From Actinomycetota bacterium (lineage in GTDB: Bacteria > Actinomycetota > Thermoleophilia > Gaiellales > Gaiellaceae): a DNA stretch of 64,000 nucleotides. The DNA is taken from NCBI GenBank assembly GCA_003152275.1, contig PLZU01000087.1, positions 78,149 to 142,148 on the forward strand, read 5' to 3'. A program made the translations under genes and the position numbers. The stretch's first letter is position 1. Each line of letters opens with the position of its first letter. Under the pieces are notes generated by a model, which was not told the DNA's origin, did not search any database, and saw nothing but the letters and a program-made list of their open reading frames with translations. This document shows positions 24,001 through 26,893 of this stretch, piece after piece.

Positions 24001-26563
24001 TCGCCGAGTAAAGCTTCCCGTCGACGGGGTCGATCACGACGTCGCCCTTGCTGTAGTCCTTCGACACGATCCAGTTGACGGGCTTGCCGTTCGCCGTTCC
24101 GATCACGTTGACGGTGCTCGCGAGGGTGACGTCCCCGGTCGAGGTGATGGTCGAGCTGCCATGGACGTTGATCGACGCGCCGTAGATCAACTGCAGAGCC
24201 GAGTGCTCGAAGCCGGTGGTGCTGCCGTCCTCGAGAATCCCGACCGACGTCACCGCGGCGCCGTCGCTCGCCGGCCCGACGCAGCCCGAGACGCCAGTGA
24301 ACTGGTTGCGGTTGGCCGTCCCGGTGAAGGTGCAGTGACCGGTGAAGCCGGCGATCGTGAACTGACCGGCCGAGAGGAAGGGCGTCGTCGTCGCGACCGT
24401 CAGCGTGTCGCCGGCGCCGGTGAGGGTCTGGGCGCCGCTCACCGTCGTCTTCGCGTTCGTCGCCGTCGCCTGGAGGTTGAGCGTCCCCCCGTTCAGGTTC
24501 GCGCCGTCGAGCTCGATGGTCGCGTTGTCGCCGAGGAGCGTCGTGGCGATCCCGAGCTTGTCGATGCCGTCGTCGGTCTGGGCGGCGTTGAAGTTGACGT
24601 TGCCGGTTCCGACGTCGACCGTGACGCCGGGATCGATCTTGATCGTCTCGGTGTTGACGGTCAGGGTCGTGCCGGGGGCGAGGTAGTTGCCCGTGAACTC
24701 GGTGTGGTCTGTGCCGGGGCCACCGTTGATCGTGACCGTGCTCGTGCCCGAGATCGTGAAGTAGCTGAGCGGACCGGCCGAGATCAGTCCGGTCGGCCCG
24801 TCGAAGTTCTGCACCTGGATGCAGTTGCCGGCCGTCTGGCAAGCGACGGTCGGCGAGCCTACGTCCGTGTACGGCGAAATCTTGAACGTGTCGCCCTGCG
24901 GGAGCGGGCTGGGGTTACTGTCCTCGTCGCCGTTGATCGTGATGTTCGCGGCCGAGACGTCCGGATCCTCGAGCCCGGCGTACGCGATCGCGGTCCCGTC
25001 GACGATCAGCGTCCCCGAGTTTGGGCCGGTCGGAGTGGAGACGACCGAATTCGGGTGACCGGCGAGGACGAGGCTGTCATAGCCGCCTGCGCCGCCGTCT
25101 ACCGAGTTGACGCTGCCGCCGGCCTGGAACGTGAACGTGTCCTTGTTGCCGGCGGCGCCTGCGAGATTCTCGAAGCCGCTGAACGCGGTGCCGCCGACGG
25201 TGCCCGTACCCACGCCCGTGATCGTCCAGGTCGAATCGGTCGAGGGGCCGTGGAGCGTGTTGTTCCCTGCCCCGCCATCGAAGCTGATCGGAATCCCGGC
25301 CGCGGCGAGCGAAGCGTCGACCGTGAAGCTGTCGTCGCCCGCGCCACTGGCGATCGACACGCTCGAAAGCGAGCTGAGCGGCTGCGATTGCACGGCCCCA
25401 TCGATCGTGATGACGAGGTCGGTGCCGCTGACTGCTGCGGAGATCGTGTGTGCGTTGGAATCGGTAATCGTCGTATTCCAGGCTGCGGGCGGCGATGGAC
25501 CGCTTCCGGGTGTCGCTGCGGGATCAGAGGTTGGAAGCGTTGCGCTCGGGGCCGGGGTCGTCGCGCCGTCACTCGGCGTCGCCGGCACTGAGACGGCCGA
25601 AGTGCCACTTGTGCCGCTGGACGATGTGCCGCCGCTGGTGGCGGTGCTGCTGACGCCCTGCGTGGTCGGATCGTTGCTTGTGTTGCCGTCTGGGCCGCCG
25701 GTCGAGGAGCTTGGGGCGGCGGTCGCGCTGACAGTGCCGTTGGCGGCCGGTGCTGTGACGGCGCTCTGACCGAGCGTGTCCGGGCTACCGGTGCTACCGG
25801 AGTCCTGCTGCTGCGGTGTTGCGGCCGCGGCGGCGGAACCGAGCGTGCCGGCGCCGTTGCTGCCGATATCCGCGGTCACTTGCTGCTGGGGATCGAGCGG
25901 AGTTCCGCCGCTCGGGTCGCCGCTGCCCTGGTTGTCGGTGGCGAACCAACTCATGCCACCCGAATACGTGTTGCCCACGGTCGTGGGCGTTTGCGCTTGC
26001 TGCGGGCTCGTCGAACCGCCCGTCGGCGTCGCGGGGATCGACGCAGCTGGTGCGGCGGGTGCCGCTGGGGCAGCGGCCGGGGTCGGGGTGGGTGTCGCCG
26101 GCAACGACAGCGGAGTGCCGATGTCGCTTTCCACGACCGGAACGTTCGCGAACGGATCCTTCGGTGCCGCCTGCTGGGTCATCGTCGCGGGCGCCTGGGC
26201 GTGAACGTCCGACACGACGGGGATCTGGGGACGCACGGTGCTCGACAGCGGCCTGGGAGCGGTCGCGTGGGGTGCGGCTGGTGTTGCTGCCTGGCGCGGA
26301 AGGGCAGGAAGCGGCGCCAGCAGCTGCACCTTTGGCAAGGCGAAGAGTGGGAACGCGATCGCGGGGACAGACAGGCCGGGAAGCGCTGTCGCTTTTGCGG
26401 GAAGCGCAGGCTGGCCGAAACTCTCACCGATCGGTGCGGCGTACATGGCGAAAAGCACGGTCAGGCCGAGGCCGGCCCACCAGTACCGCACTCCCCGCAA
26501 ACGCAACGCGATCAACCCGTATGGCTGATCCGCAGCAACTGAAGCGTACGAACCCGTCCCCAC
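1..26563 (-). CDS. Giant secreted/surface multi-repeat protein (giant A), partial; continues past the left window edge
   Basis: GTG at 26563 starts VGTGSYASVAADQPYGLIALRLRGVRYWWAGLGLTVLFAMYAAPIGESF, nearly identical to the N-terminus of the 8,952-aa ORF at 26894..53752. Stretches translated by eye across the frame are continuous coding sequence, and no listed minus-strand ORF in 1..26563 falls in this frame, consistent with one ORF open at the edge. N-terminal signal-anchor, Pro/Ser/Thr/Ala linker, then thousands of residues of VGVGVAVDVITKDTEAYIGDGAxV-type repeats. Confidence 0.93.
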   Translation of the reverse strand, partial: MGTGSYASVAADQPYGLIALRLRGVRYWWAGLGLTVLFAMYAAPIGESFGQPALPAKATALPGLSVPAIAFPLFALPKVQLLAPLPALPRQAATPAAPHATAPRPLSSTVRPQIPVVSDVHAQAPATMTQQAAPKDPFANVPVVESDIGTPLSLPATPTPTPAAAPAAPAAPAASIPATPTGGSTSPQQAQTPTTVGNTYSGGMSWFATDNQGSGDPSGGTPLDPQQQVTADIGSNGAGTLGSAAAAATPQQQDSGSTGSPDTLGQSAVTAPAANGTVSATAAPSSSTGGPDGNTSNDPTTQGVSSTATSGGTSSSGTSGTSAVSVPATPSDGATTPAPSATLPTSDPAATPGSGPSPPAAWNTTITDSNAHTISAAVSGTDLVITIDGAVQSQPLSSLSSVSIASGAGDDSFTVDASLAAAGIPISFDGGAGNNTLHGPSTDSTWTITGVGTGTVGGTAFSGFENLAGAAGNKDTFTFQAGGSVNSVDGGAGGYDSLVLAGHPNSVVSTPTGPNSGTLIVDGTAIAYAGLEDPDVSAANITINGDEDSNPSPLPQGDTFKISPYTDVGSPTVACQTAGNCIQVQNFDGPTGLISAGPLSYFTISGTSTVTINGGPGTDHTEFTGNYLAPGTTLTVNTETIKIDPGVTVDVGTGNVNFNAAQTDDGIDKLGIATTLLGDNATIELDGANLNGGTLNLQATATNAKTTVSGAQTLTGAGDTLTVATTTPFLSAGQFTIAGFTGHCTFTGTANRNQFTGVSGCVGPASDGAAVTSVGILEDGSTTGFEHSALQLIYGASINVHGSSTITSTGDVTLASTVNVIGTANGKPVNWIVSKDYSKGDVVIDPVDGKLYSANADITAANDTMAPSTDSADWSTATGQNAAVAAASLVATATSQLSGMSTISAPNGNVKITSSVTSNITTNADASLSGSGAGIAVSVVVTDSEAFIDSTAATPVLAKSLTLTADTNNTAPTNGTASPGGASSSGSGTNANSPSQVVPTSNSAGNAAATKGDNQSKTSDGSQNVAAALGVTVLVATTQAYIASSNGSATTISTSGGTQLVHAGATNNATSTANAGNVKFSPDAPKATVSTLSGGLADSQTLYYTLTALTSSAKTTVSGAGQNLSGGTLTVADASSFDPLGKFSVVVGLSTQVCSYNGVVGNTVLQNITGCVGTPANGAAVNDLHESMASPETKVDIPSAAGTNSVVLTWTNVPAATSSTVYEIYRSATSGSETFLASVPFAASPTYTDDGSAVPTTATPPTADPSSGVAIAVGVTVAVVNTKAYVGNNANLVASTVTVESTAPSASAYGATAISGAGGTSVGVAGSIAVLVVVNNTTSDVEGTTQSATVNGADVNLNATANLGNTALAAAKQASDGSTSGVGASFALSVVNDTTIAGLPGGSTISGAKNLTINATDTDASSTTASGGASAGSGSLALSAQVAITLANVTTSATIGADPTDLTITGALAAKANQIASTKTIAIGATKGGSATIGLSLALAVVNDLVDSQLERNLTAAGAVSFAANGVSANDTEATASSAGAPGKKDGTQGSKDSSGKDVNAKADDNLSLANNTSTASSGKSSGTSKTPAASSGEGGGTSVTVAAAAGIAIITAHAISGMPDGVLPTGLTLAAPGGAASFGTTEDADSTAKANGSAVNGSSANIGAAVAINLFKLQNAATIGANDLVNSKGLTLSALMPAALTGVSDGKNTIDTEATAGAGKGNFGIAGSLALTIADIETNAEIRANSTRGPPGDNLTGNLSLSATSSVSSTTKAMAKDADAGTVGIGAGAAINSVNDVTTALIDNNAVISGATGVSLSATGTDGETTYAEAGASGGSGSDLAFTADAAISLPTVITTASIAGDTSQTLTASGAISLTAKQTASATTTAKADATTGDVVIGLALALAVPDDEVTATDSRTISGAAISFSATGQSSTTTEADASAAGATGDSGGGDGSGKDVNGKADQQLSSANGESSSTTGKSSKTTDTSNAQATTSDKNSSGGNTVTVAGAAAINVVITSYQATLASSANVTATGLLSLKTSANTDASAVGSGKSTDAGTVGIGAGVAVNKVTLTNLVTTNNAPITSKGIDLEAAMTQNGKDSLQVFDGTDWKTIDSGTALPDSASDGDYFQLTKAAPATTTVDGGSQDLATGSLTVKATDGFGATGGTFTVEGGTGTCSYTSAGGTSISGITGCTGKPADKATVTLTTATTVSAPAVTTTVNGASQNLAAGSLIVSATTGFNLLGGTFTVNGTSGTCSYTSATGTAFSGITGCTGTPADTATVTLTTTINQQPLTTTVNGPSQSLPGATLTVKSTNGFASTGGTFTVTGATGACTYTGTTATTFTGITGCTGTPADAATITLTSAVAPNTTVNVVTTAGFDPGSGIFTAAGLNGTCSYSGTTATSFLNVSGCTGSIADKAAVLRAQLNTGVYVFSKPFPLLDGSWSSLPVFASGPILPPSPALNQYFLLTGSVTTPVTLSAGLYKWDGTKWVSDNAAAFPTSPAPAKGDFFQLTEHYFVADATSGAGGDKDKVSIAGALGLNIISNHTSATVGGAETVHAGTGPITLIATNNEEDAAKADSDAKSGEVGIGASVAINLVNDTVTTAAIPNGATVTGGANLTVSATTHHTVVTEDKAGSEGGVAIAPSVSIAIATDVTTATIGTGPDMSVTGNATISADETLNSDLSADASAGGDNVKIGAAVSVNAINVTTSATLLRNLTAGSLAVTSATETSTTAKAQASAKGADSSSGSNADQQSSDQVTKNPDTNGKTTGPTPKASDSTSTASDSSSSQTGDSDSGGVGIAAAVSVNWVTTTNTASIAPGVHVSSTGAVKVSATNLTTANAFALGAAVDQKSDTVIGAGVGLNVEDITNTAFIGSNAQVSGNGVTVEAVSPDSKESDFVVWGIAAAVGKNTASIAFAIGVQVLTFHTKAYIDDGATVTSTGALTVNAAAPIGLQNIALSGGLSTGGTGVGGAIVVNVLPAVQTVAYIGNGATTYVNATGALSVTASSHIVPIVPDPSITKITFPAVSSIALGGTAGGGDAAITGSFVVDVLSIDTEGYIAANVHVNDPAHGGTHGGSGQTITVSATDDTHLVNAAGAIALTEGAAGVGVGVIVDVITKDVKAYIGDGANVFAGGDIKVDATATEELFEVSAELVASTDTAAVAGGIIVVVLNGNSSHMTTAYIGNATVQGKGIEVKASDIANKLELYAGNISFGDSAGIGVATVVLLRNGKVDAHVATGATLTAGVDGVTVSATQGQTQILVAGAGAGGGDAGVAGSVVVDVLNNSTKATLDGTTTSGGTVAVSASDTTNEISVAGQLAIGGSAGVGVGVDVEVITKDTEATIAPFASVTTTGTGNVTVGASSQESVVQVAAGLSVGGSAAVAVNAGVSVYSITTDGTIGINATVIAAGSVGVTADEGLQLDIVAGNIAVGGAAGVGVAASVPVITKNTNATIGDYATVTGAGAGGGVTINDGSFTVTGQDTRFNGADVSSDTIDLGYTDGFSTGDTVIYDDGNASGSTDNGNPITGLTPGNVYFVIVVDASHVRLADTKAHAMSGHELSLLPGTGESHRLVPTNEGTSHADSSPRFDPSTDVGGCTIASSCTTINLPYTLSVGTGDQVVYGAGGGTPIGGLTDGATYYAISMGGNSYELADTKCHATGLAADCGSSPPVVTPITLDPTQATGRSHSLVAQGTMPSSDASQEGPQTVSPGSKVGFTGVAVSATNSDTLAAVGVSAAVGGSAGVGVSGTVNVITVNTKATIGKHATVNDNSGAAAGPNVLVAAGNQYHEILAAVAVAIGGSAGVGASVDVAVLHLNSDALIDDSATVRATNDIIITSTQNDTIDSITIAGGGGTVGVGGAVNVLVINTHVYADTGSNATIAAGNNAALLANDDTKVLGVTGGVAGGFVGVGAGVSVLLLTKDTEAFVGTGTGFTGDASGSDTIGGISNGMETDTSFGHGNVHGVAVQGSSSENVFGLVIALGGGFVGVAVPVGVTLLTVTTKAYDGGAISSAHGAVNISALDSFTSLTIAGGIAGGFVGVGAGVDIGIATTTTSAFVANGASVNAGTTVDVNALATKHVTSYAVAIGIGFVGVAGAVSVWSLGTGGASTYNDGQGDSGNSLTVANSGGSSDSEADSQVGGTGNGYQSILSGSTASTPPWQSLTAYKQSQSVTFGGKTYVATHDIPNTATLDPAHDTANWRDGSTDAMTSSRISGHTSGASSSISSSAPTGSPTHTALTTPIPGGTSATVDGTITAGGNISVRALDSAGLFGIAGAIGGGAVGVGAGVLIGNIDTSTEAGVLKDATVSSTSGTILVKANLHESTTAYAVAGAGGIGAIGGQIVVINDNSTQNAHIDTGAKIPLAGGGVNVEADTNRTVSTNAIGGEIGGLAIGVSVAVGNVGGSTTASVGGVQIGQTVGQDVASLRIHAGSTINASTQAIAVSAGAVAANGSVAIDNVTSTVTATLGDNAKVKVTGGVTIESIAVTTVPVDVFAIAISGAGGIGVAYGSAELQQTLASSIGKNATVSAGGQVAVTSSRTATATGLGASVGVGAFAASAIFVFAHIKGSEVASIGDGTSVTAGSVLVTATAVDTPQASVAQAAVGGVGLGGLSIEATDTSTMEAYIGPHFDKIASQASPTTITTTGSGGVELEATLTTVPQAQALMVNLGAAVAGGFTSAKATSNATALAYFGDGAVINAENSGAVQVLTTVTATSDAESLGIGVSLGFAAGGTTSTSKLDITAGAYGVGHGSITGGTITFQTQLNAGFVPSSSNGPAYGTFTLGSVGLVGGVAAGVLTVEDSPTVTTGPGAGTTVTASGDVSITSNVFERANAAGESISGGLVGAAGVTVVSATAGGSTTTQVGGVLTSTGAVTVTTTLNAATVATGRAIGAAFGFAGEGLSTTATTDPGANTTVGGSVGGHDLVQVTSTVTSDANATADAFSVSLGVTAAAVFVTATNSPTVSATAKGASSSNNDVVIYAVNNYTSSVYPLGGTDSFNGNGAHASATQVSVGGLSMGALSVTATDDSSVAAGIAAHGNVSASGDLVVAARSSHLAVPTVTMVTVGLAGGASGLTSTLNVGGDVAAYVEDGATVSASGVSVTAVGSNTETLTAKNFGISGGPDLTLTDVELKDTTTVEAYIGPGYSGGVPKTGSSLTPTSVTSTGAHGIIVSASGTSPAEIEADFTALSLVGSGSYTKAVATNNATIRAFLGDQAQVHANNGHAVDFQATGIATTIVSSSGLNVGLGISVGGDTITADNEPTIGAYGISNGTISGGSVTFETDVNQNSPATGPAQATVLLGSASLLGSASVTTDTATDSPVVTTGPGSGSISVTGSITLTSNVFQHAVADDTSIAASLVAAVATANPTATAGGSTTTQMGAVASGSAGSTFTATSNVNASSKAVGLSDGIALGFGVSVVSTQATTNPTVSTTIGGSPHESGLIEVESIVTSDAVALTDAVGVGLLAAGAGADATATNAPTISASLSGGTSDNSDVVIAALNNFDLSGGGSVYPLLGANDKFLSTNVGAQSSSENVNVSLGVSVGITNTTAADNSSTAAFVGAGGTVSAPNGTVVVAGRTPHVSQPTQSSVSVGLLQFSGQDAESNTGGTNAAYVADGATISNTNAVNISANTSNTTTVSSSSVGVSAIGGAGITAKATDASVTEAYIGPTHGTSHNGSLSDTSVTVGSGGITVSANATAPVSATTQLVSIGLVGTAAVSDTEAHANGTVRTYLGDQAQIHDGSGTVDFAATGTITAYASGTGFAASGLFTAGVETALADLSPTIGSFTESGGSISAGSLEFTTSLNESCVGGSCVGNGGTGSDTAYAIALLGGASLFGSVTGANSTATDSPTVDNTVGSTTLNGGSLTVTSNTYQQAEVDGRSLSVGLVFGVGVVQPSATAGGTINTGFSGSATGLSSAQVQATDVAHVIVNGRGFAFGGGGAVSAGTLNATVDPNVTTSVDGSLSASGTVTIESEVATSALANYSAVTLSLLGAATIDTVHATDSSKILTDVQGSVTSTGGNVKVLAYHNYDGTSFDTTDNVQAVGSAVTAALGLAMDSTTMTALAHATDKANVESGGNLQAPSGEVDIEAYSSNVAISNQHNANGAIIAVNVNSDPTATTSGDTEANLFGNVTGPSNTSGANKLSVIANGNDTATAGMVEAGGGLLSFSNSNSTSNGSPSVSITLGGASSTIVVNSDITGSALSQNDSDASTSSATGGALNVSGFTAKASLSPTVQATVTGGASITSLTGSINIDASSNQPPPPVSNGTFDAGSNVDGSTHTITFFCNGVPCLSDATTGDTITYQANGGGTLGGLTSGRSYSVIVAGPDSVQLGDTFGAGNVNLTMQSIDFGLRNPNLHDGDLVFYYPIGTGGAGCPSTHTIGGLICGSEYQVVDVVSPTDQYGDSLYPGDFQVKLVPVGGLTSSSASGTDNNVSGNAVQFSNSFSNGDVVTYHGPAPLAAFDSTQIGSKWTFDGSGNVDGTTGLANAIYFSIDTNGATCGGKPCLNNGADIGLSNGEEVYYQLVSGSGIGISSGFYYVHKVEGLVYQLADTLCHATGLKTDCGTATNQPLQLLTLTQGPNTNPPSINTLTPAGDAPIVNLVDGRSYIVTSASSSSFQLEDPVTLGVETIFAGGGSASSTFSIDGLQLTSNGCVSSVCAAQELLFPITPGSGTQQLVGIGANIPFAASTGDGTISASATGGGGGAISVSSADSEVNYGPTVTTEIGSGASLTSGNNLTVTTHAFVRGSTISSNDGGGLIAVTNAGANTAVSITNNLKIDSGATLTGLGTNGAGNVTVGAHSDLTPVSIASTGSGGLFAGSDNGATVTADYTTQTSMDGGITAAGAATVDARTSLDNAYVQTSNSIGGLGTITNSTATLSIGNSSATDLVDIGSDGTINANTISLDGVVDNLQGTAQSQQSTVALGAGSNANSTINVSGEAQVKLESGSYLTGNVSVGITAAYQGINLFSHSSASCGCLGGATNSNAHIYDNSDAHVAGVAGSTVKTASLTVTANQVVTNFHTQTDRSSGFLDFGGTDGSSTTNLYREIYWESTVIILPSPNPVFTVDASGKVVADVNVNAFDCGTLGCANSHTCAGGSAVGLGQSFTPGDTICLADILNNGNGNVTYSTNDPSGLPGSAPNGVIWGLAGQLIVQHTWDYVKLTNKSVDAMETHAINVVNIGASATVTVNVDNVPFDGSQTDGDSIADCTGTGYAGSATCGGGFQQTFEFIIIHKFPPTEVDVKHLLPGGPNAILTLDGQIYNPLGTTNIVNQVADTLAGPDQNAIVTNILNVIADGGSAGCESGPECGTRTPITVQLLNYMRASVDQPEVLIAEAKTDLVLDISSTCRESTSSCETGGFLTPTLGPIRAGHDVNLHILDGQQGNDPANVVGVSVQVNDTTGFSQSPNPNTYTNDFHPDGDGPAPDPGLLAALGSTNTPANSAYTFTDTTQLTQEPGLVAGNDIDVSHSSTATVVTLTLFTNVDGNFVAANSHTFGSSDSTDTIGRIDVLTNGSITDTEQTTPNLLVGQIKASGQCTGGASLCGSNPAIAADVTLNTAGAVLDASEHAPVPQYSPSSTNAIARNIMITAGTNGIATDPSGGISGFGGVGTPGNFLQTQVNADGVDAAGHIGVLTVLDTQASRAPYNLTSIPLPSKPPHSGTYGAFIQQTSGDLEINTVTTSGDSSLTTAAGSIVDGRGNGAGVNTAGTVLPPNVIANNVDLNAVGGSIGSASGGNDLKVYSGANVNDGGFCTQTFTLGYQDGNYQNASTSERTVSATCDLAAQADNSVYITETPGSSGIAAPMDVLLGWARNGNVRLTTTETGADGNGVACVNAAPTFAAQTAACANPTVTAGNDILLLHNGSTLVTENSPVTTWGAGTGTPTVYATTPTSFGLIEAQNGDVKLVSADDVVTDPSSQILATTKPGDTGAVASGAACGPITPNASDPSQPTKLTGNIDICGDSHPASLADTSTGDGTVIVLRGSITPGLGGGLTRVFGAGQTDTIIFDQTYLGGQTRAYGSATPTASGAFATPGDGAGTCTQASPPNNGSGCDDTFIVNHLPSMVTLGTDAAAADTLTLDGQSGNNVYDIYTSGSQFGANNYEINVLGTHAPTDGTDTLNIYGYDTYTGNDTPAPGGPDNTGTYCGAGGTSECATNDIFLLRSVPYLSDAGGSETGARPVLYQGTGDCSAPDSTPNPSGSSAGICSGGAAFVALLHAQPNGTTGQTALEVAQGLSSDGSTLQGGGLTSTTPLYGVERINYDSSLTGGVHVYSAGGNDYFAVDDNAAPTYLDGGSGDNQFQIGQIYGDRRNAAPASSPPPPPPTFNGSGTLAAENVFDVATVATTRGWLSRGTSSPLVADGGTGNNVFTVYSNQAVVHLQGDGGNNLFIVRGFALAQTDSAGNIILPGGCATISAPYCLPIPITTNGFSTAAETDVRTGAGNNQVEYNMNAPVSVDGGTGFNKLIILGTEFADHIVVTDHGIFGAGMSVTYRNIQVIEIDALEGDDTIDVLSTPPGVAVRVIGGDGSNQINVAGDVNGNVYSQDINGTSSTINNDVLTSDQLYQDLVIAGISLSVAQGSQGAVIVTENAGGTVVQENGSGPIGTVDNYNVRLGQAPTSTVYVTVTAEPDTLANRLGNNQASQVGDSILLTTGNAPPAACATTAVCTFYQQTTLDGQEVDLSQRAVVLVFTPTTWMIPQQVWVGAVNDGLQDGTRVYEVSQSVLSADPFFDNAVVRNVEVTKIDTGIPGILVGQLGNSDTPGIYTDGVGNGTMTFTSLTATFVASDVGQPIVETDGGILIPAGTTIAGFVSATTVTLSAAVAAGTAITFSLPSRMVPPADFTDGSGLGTAFTSA
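8000..24000 (-). repeat. Extended filamentous-adhesin-like beta-strand repeat region of giant A
   Basis: Recurring unit approximately GGAVGVGVAVxVxxxxTxAYIGxGAxVTAxGxVTVxAxxxxT, with alternating VGVG / TxAxIG / GDVxVxA segments. Confidence 0.8.
19284..20160 (-). repeat. Four tandem protein repeats in giant A, TTVNGxSQxLxxxxLTVxxTxGFxxxGGTFTVxGxxGxCxYTxxxxTxFxGITGCTGxPADxATVTLT
   Basis: Four successive copies translated on the minus strand, each with a spaced Cys pair (CSYT...ITGC); diverged copies recur near 23.04-23.23 kb and 24.27-24.48 kb. Confidence 0.85.
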
Positions 26564-26576
26564 TCCCCTCGTTACC

Positions 26577-26592
26577 CCCGCTCCCCAGCGGG
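26577..26592 (-). promoter_or_regulatory. Start-proximal hairpin CCCGCT-GGGG-AGCGGG upstream of giant A
   Basis: Perfect 6-bp stem with a GGGG loop on the minus strand, about 14 nt before GTG 26563; conserved before giant B. Confidence 0.5.
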
Positions 26593-26631
26593 TTCCGGGC
26601 GGACAGTGGCACGTCGGTGCGCCGCTTGCAA

Positions 26632-26647
26632 TAGGCCGTTCGGCCTA
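26632..26647. promoter_or_regulatory. 16-bp inverted repeat TAGGCCG-TT-CGGCCTA in the leader of giant A
   Basis: Perfect 7-bp arms; the 25-bp context aataggccgttcggcctactcgatg also occurs upstream of giant B at the same distance (69 nt) from the start codon. Confidence 0.7.
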
Positions 26648-26786
26648 CTCGATGTGACAACGTGGACACAAACGGACATGCGCACGGCGACGCGCGCAAC
26701 ACGAAACGCCGCGATATCACTCGAAACTGATCGCGCAGGTGACGAGCCTTCATCGCGCCCGTGCAGCACGACGAGGCAACGCTCCC

Positions 26787-26879
26787 TTAACAAACGAGAT
26801 CGACGAGGAAACCGTTCGTCGCGAGGGCAGTGATCAAGGCATTCGCAGCGGGAATCCTGCGTTTTCCCGCGAAGACCCC
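26787..26879 (-). pseudogene. Degraded fragment of a SPOR-like gene (relic of a copy of 53937..54515) upstream of giant A
   Basis: Minus-strand reading GVFAGKRRIPAANALITALATNGFLVDLVC* aligns with GVFARKSTVSAANALMTKLSHNGFLFIDLVR of the intact gene (19 of 30 residues identical by eye), but has no start and hits TAA. Nucleotides also match, e.g. gaggaaaccgtt, tcaaggcattcgc, cgcgaagac. Confidence 0.85.
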
Positions 26880-26893
26880 TCAGCAGCCCTCGC

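Noticed and set aside
26564-26660. c-di-AMP (ydaO-type) riboswitch in the giant-gene leaders
   Set aside because: GCCGAA and GGAGCGGGGGTAACGAGGGG pieces look suggestive, but the conserved 3' half is absent before the start codon and downstream sequence is clearly coding. Left as an Infernal check only.
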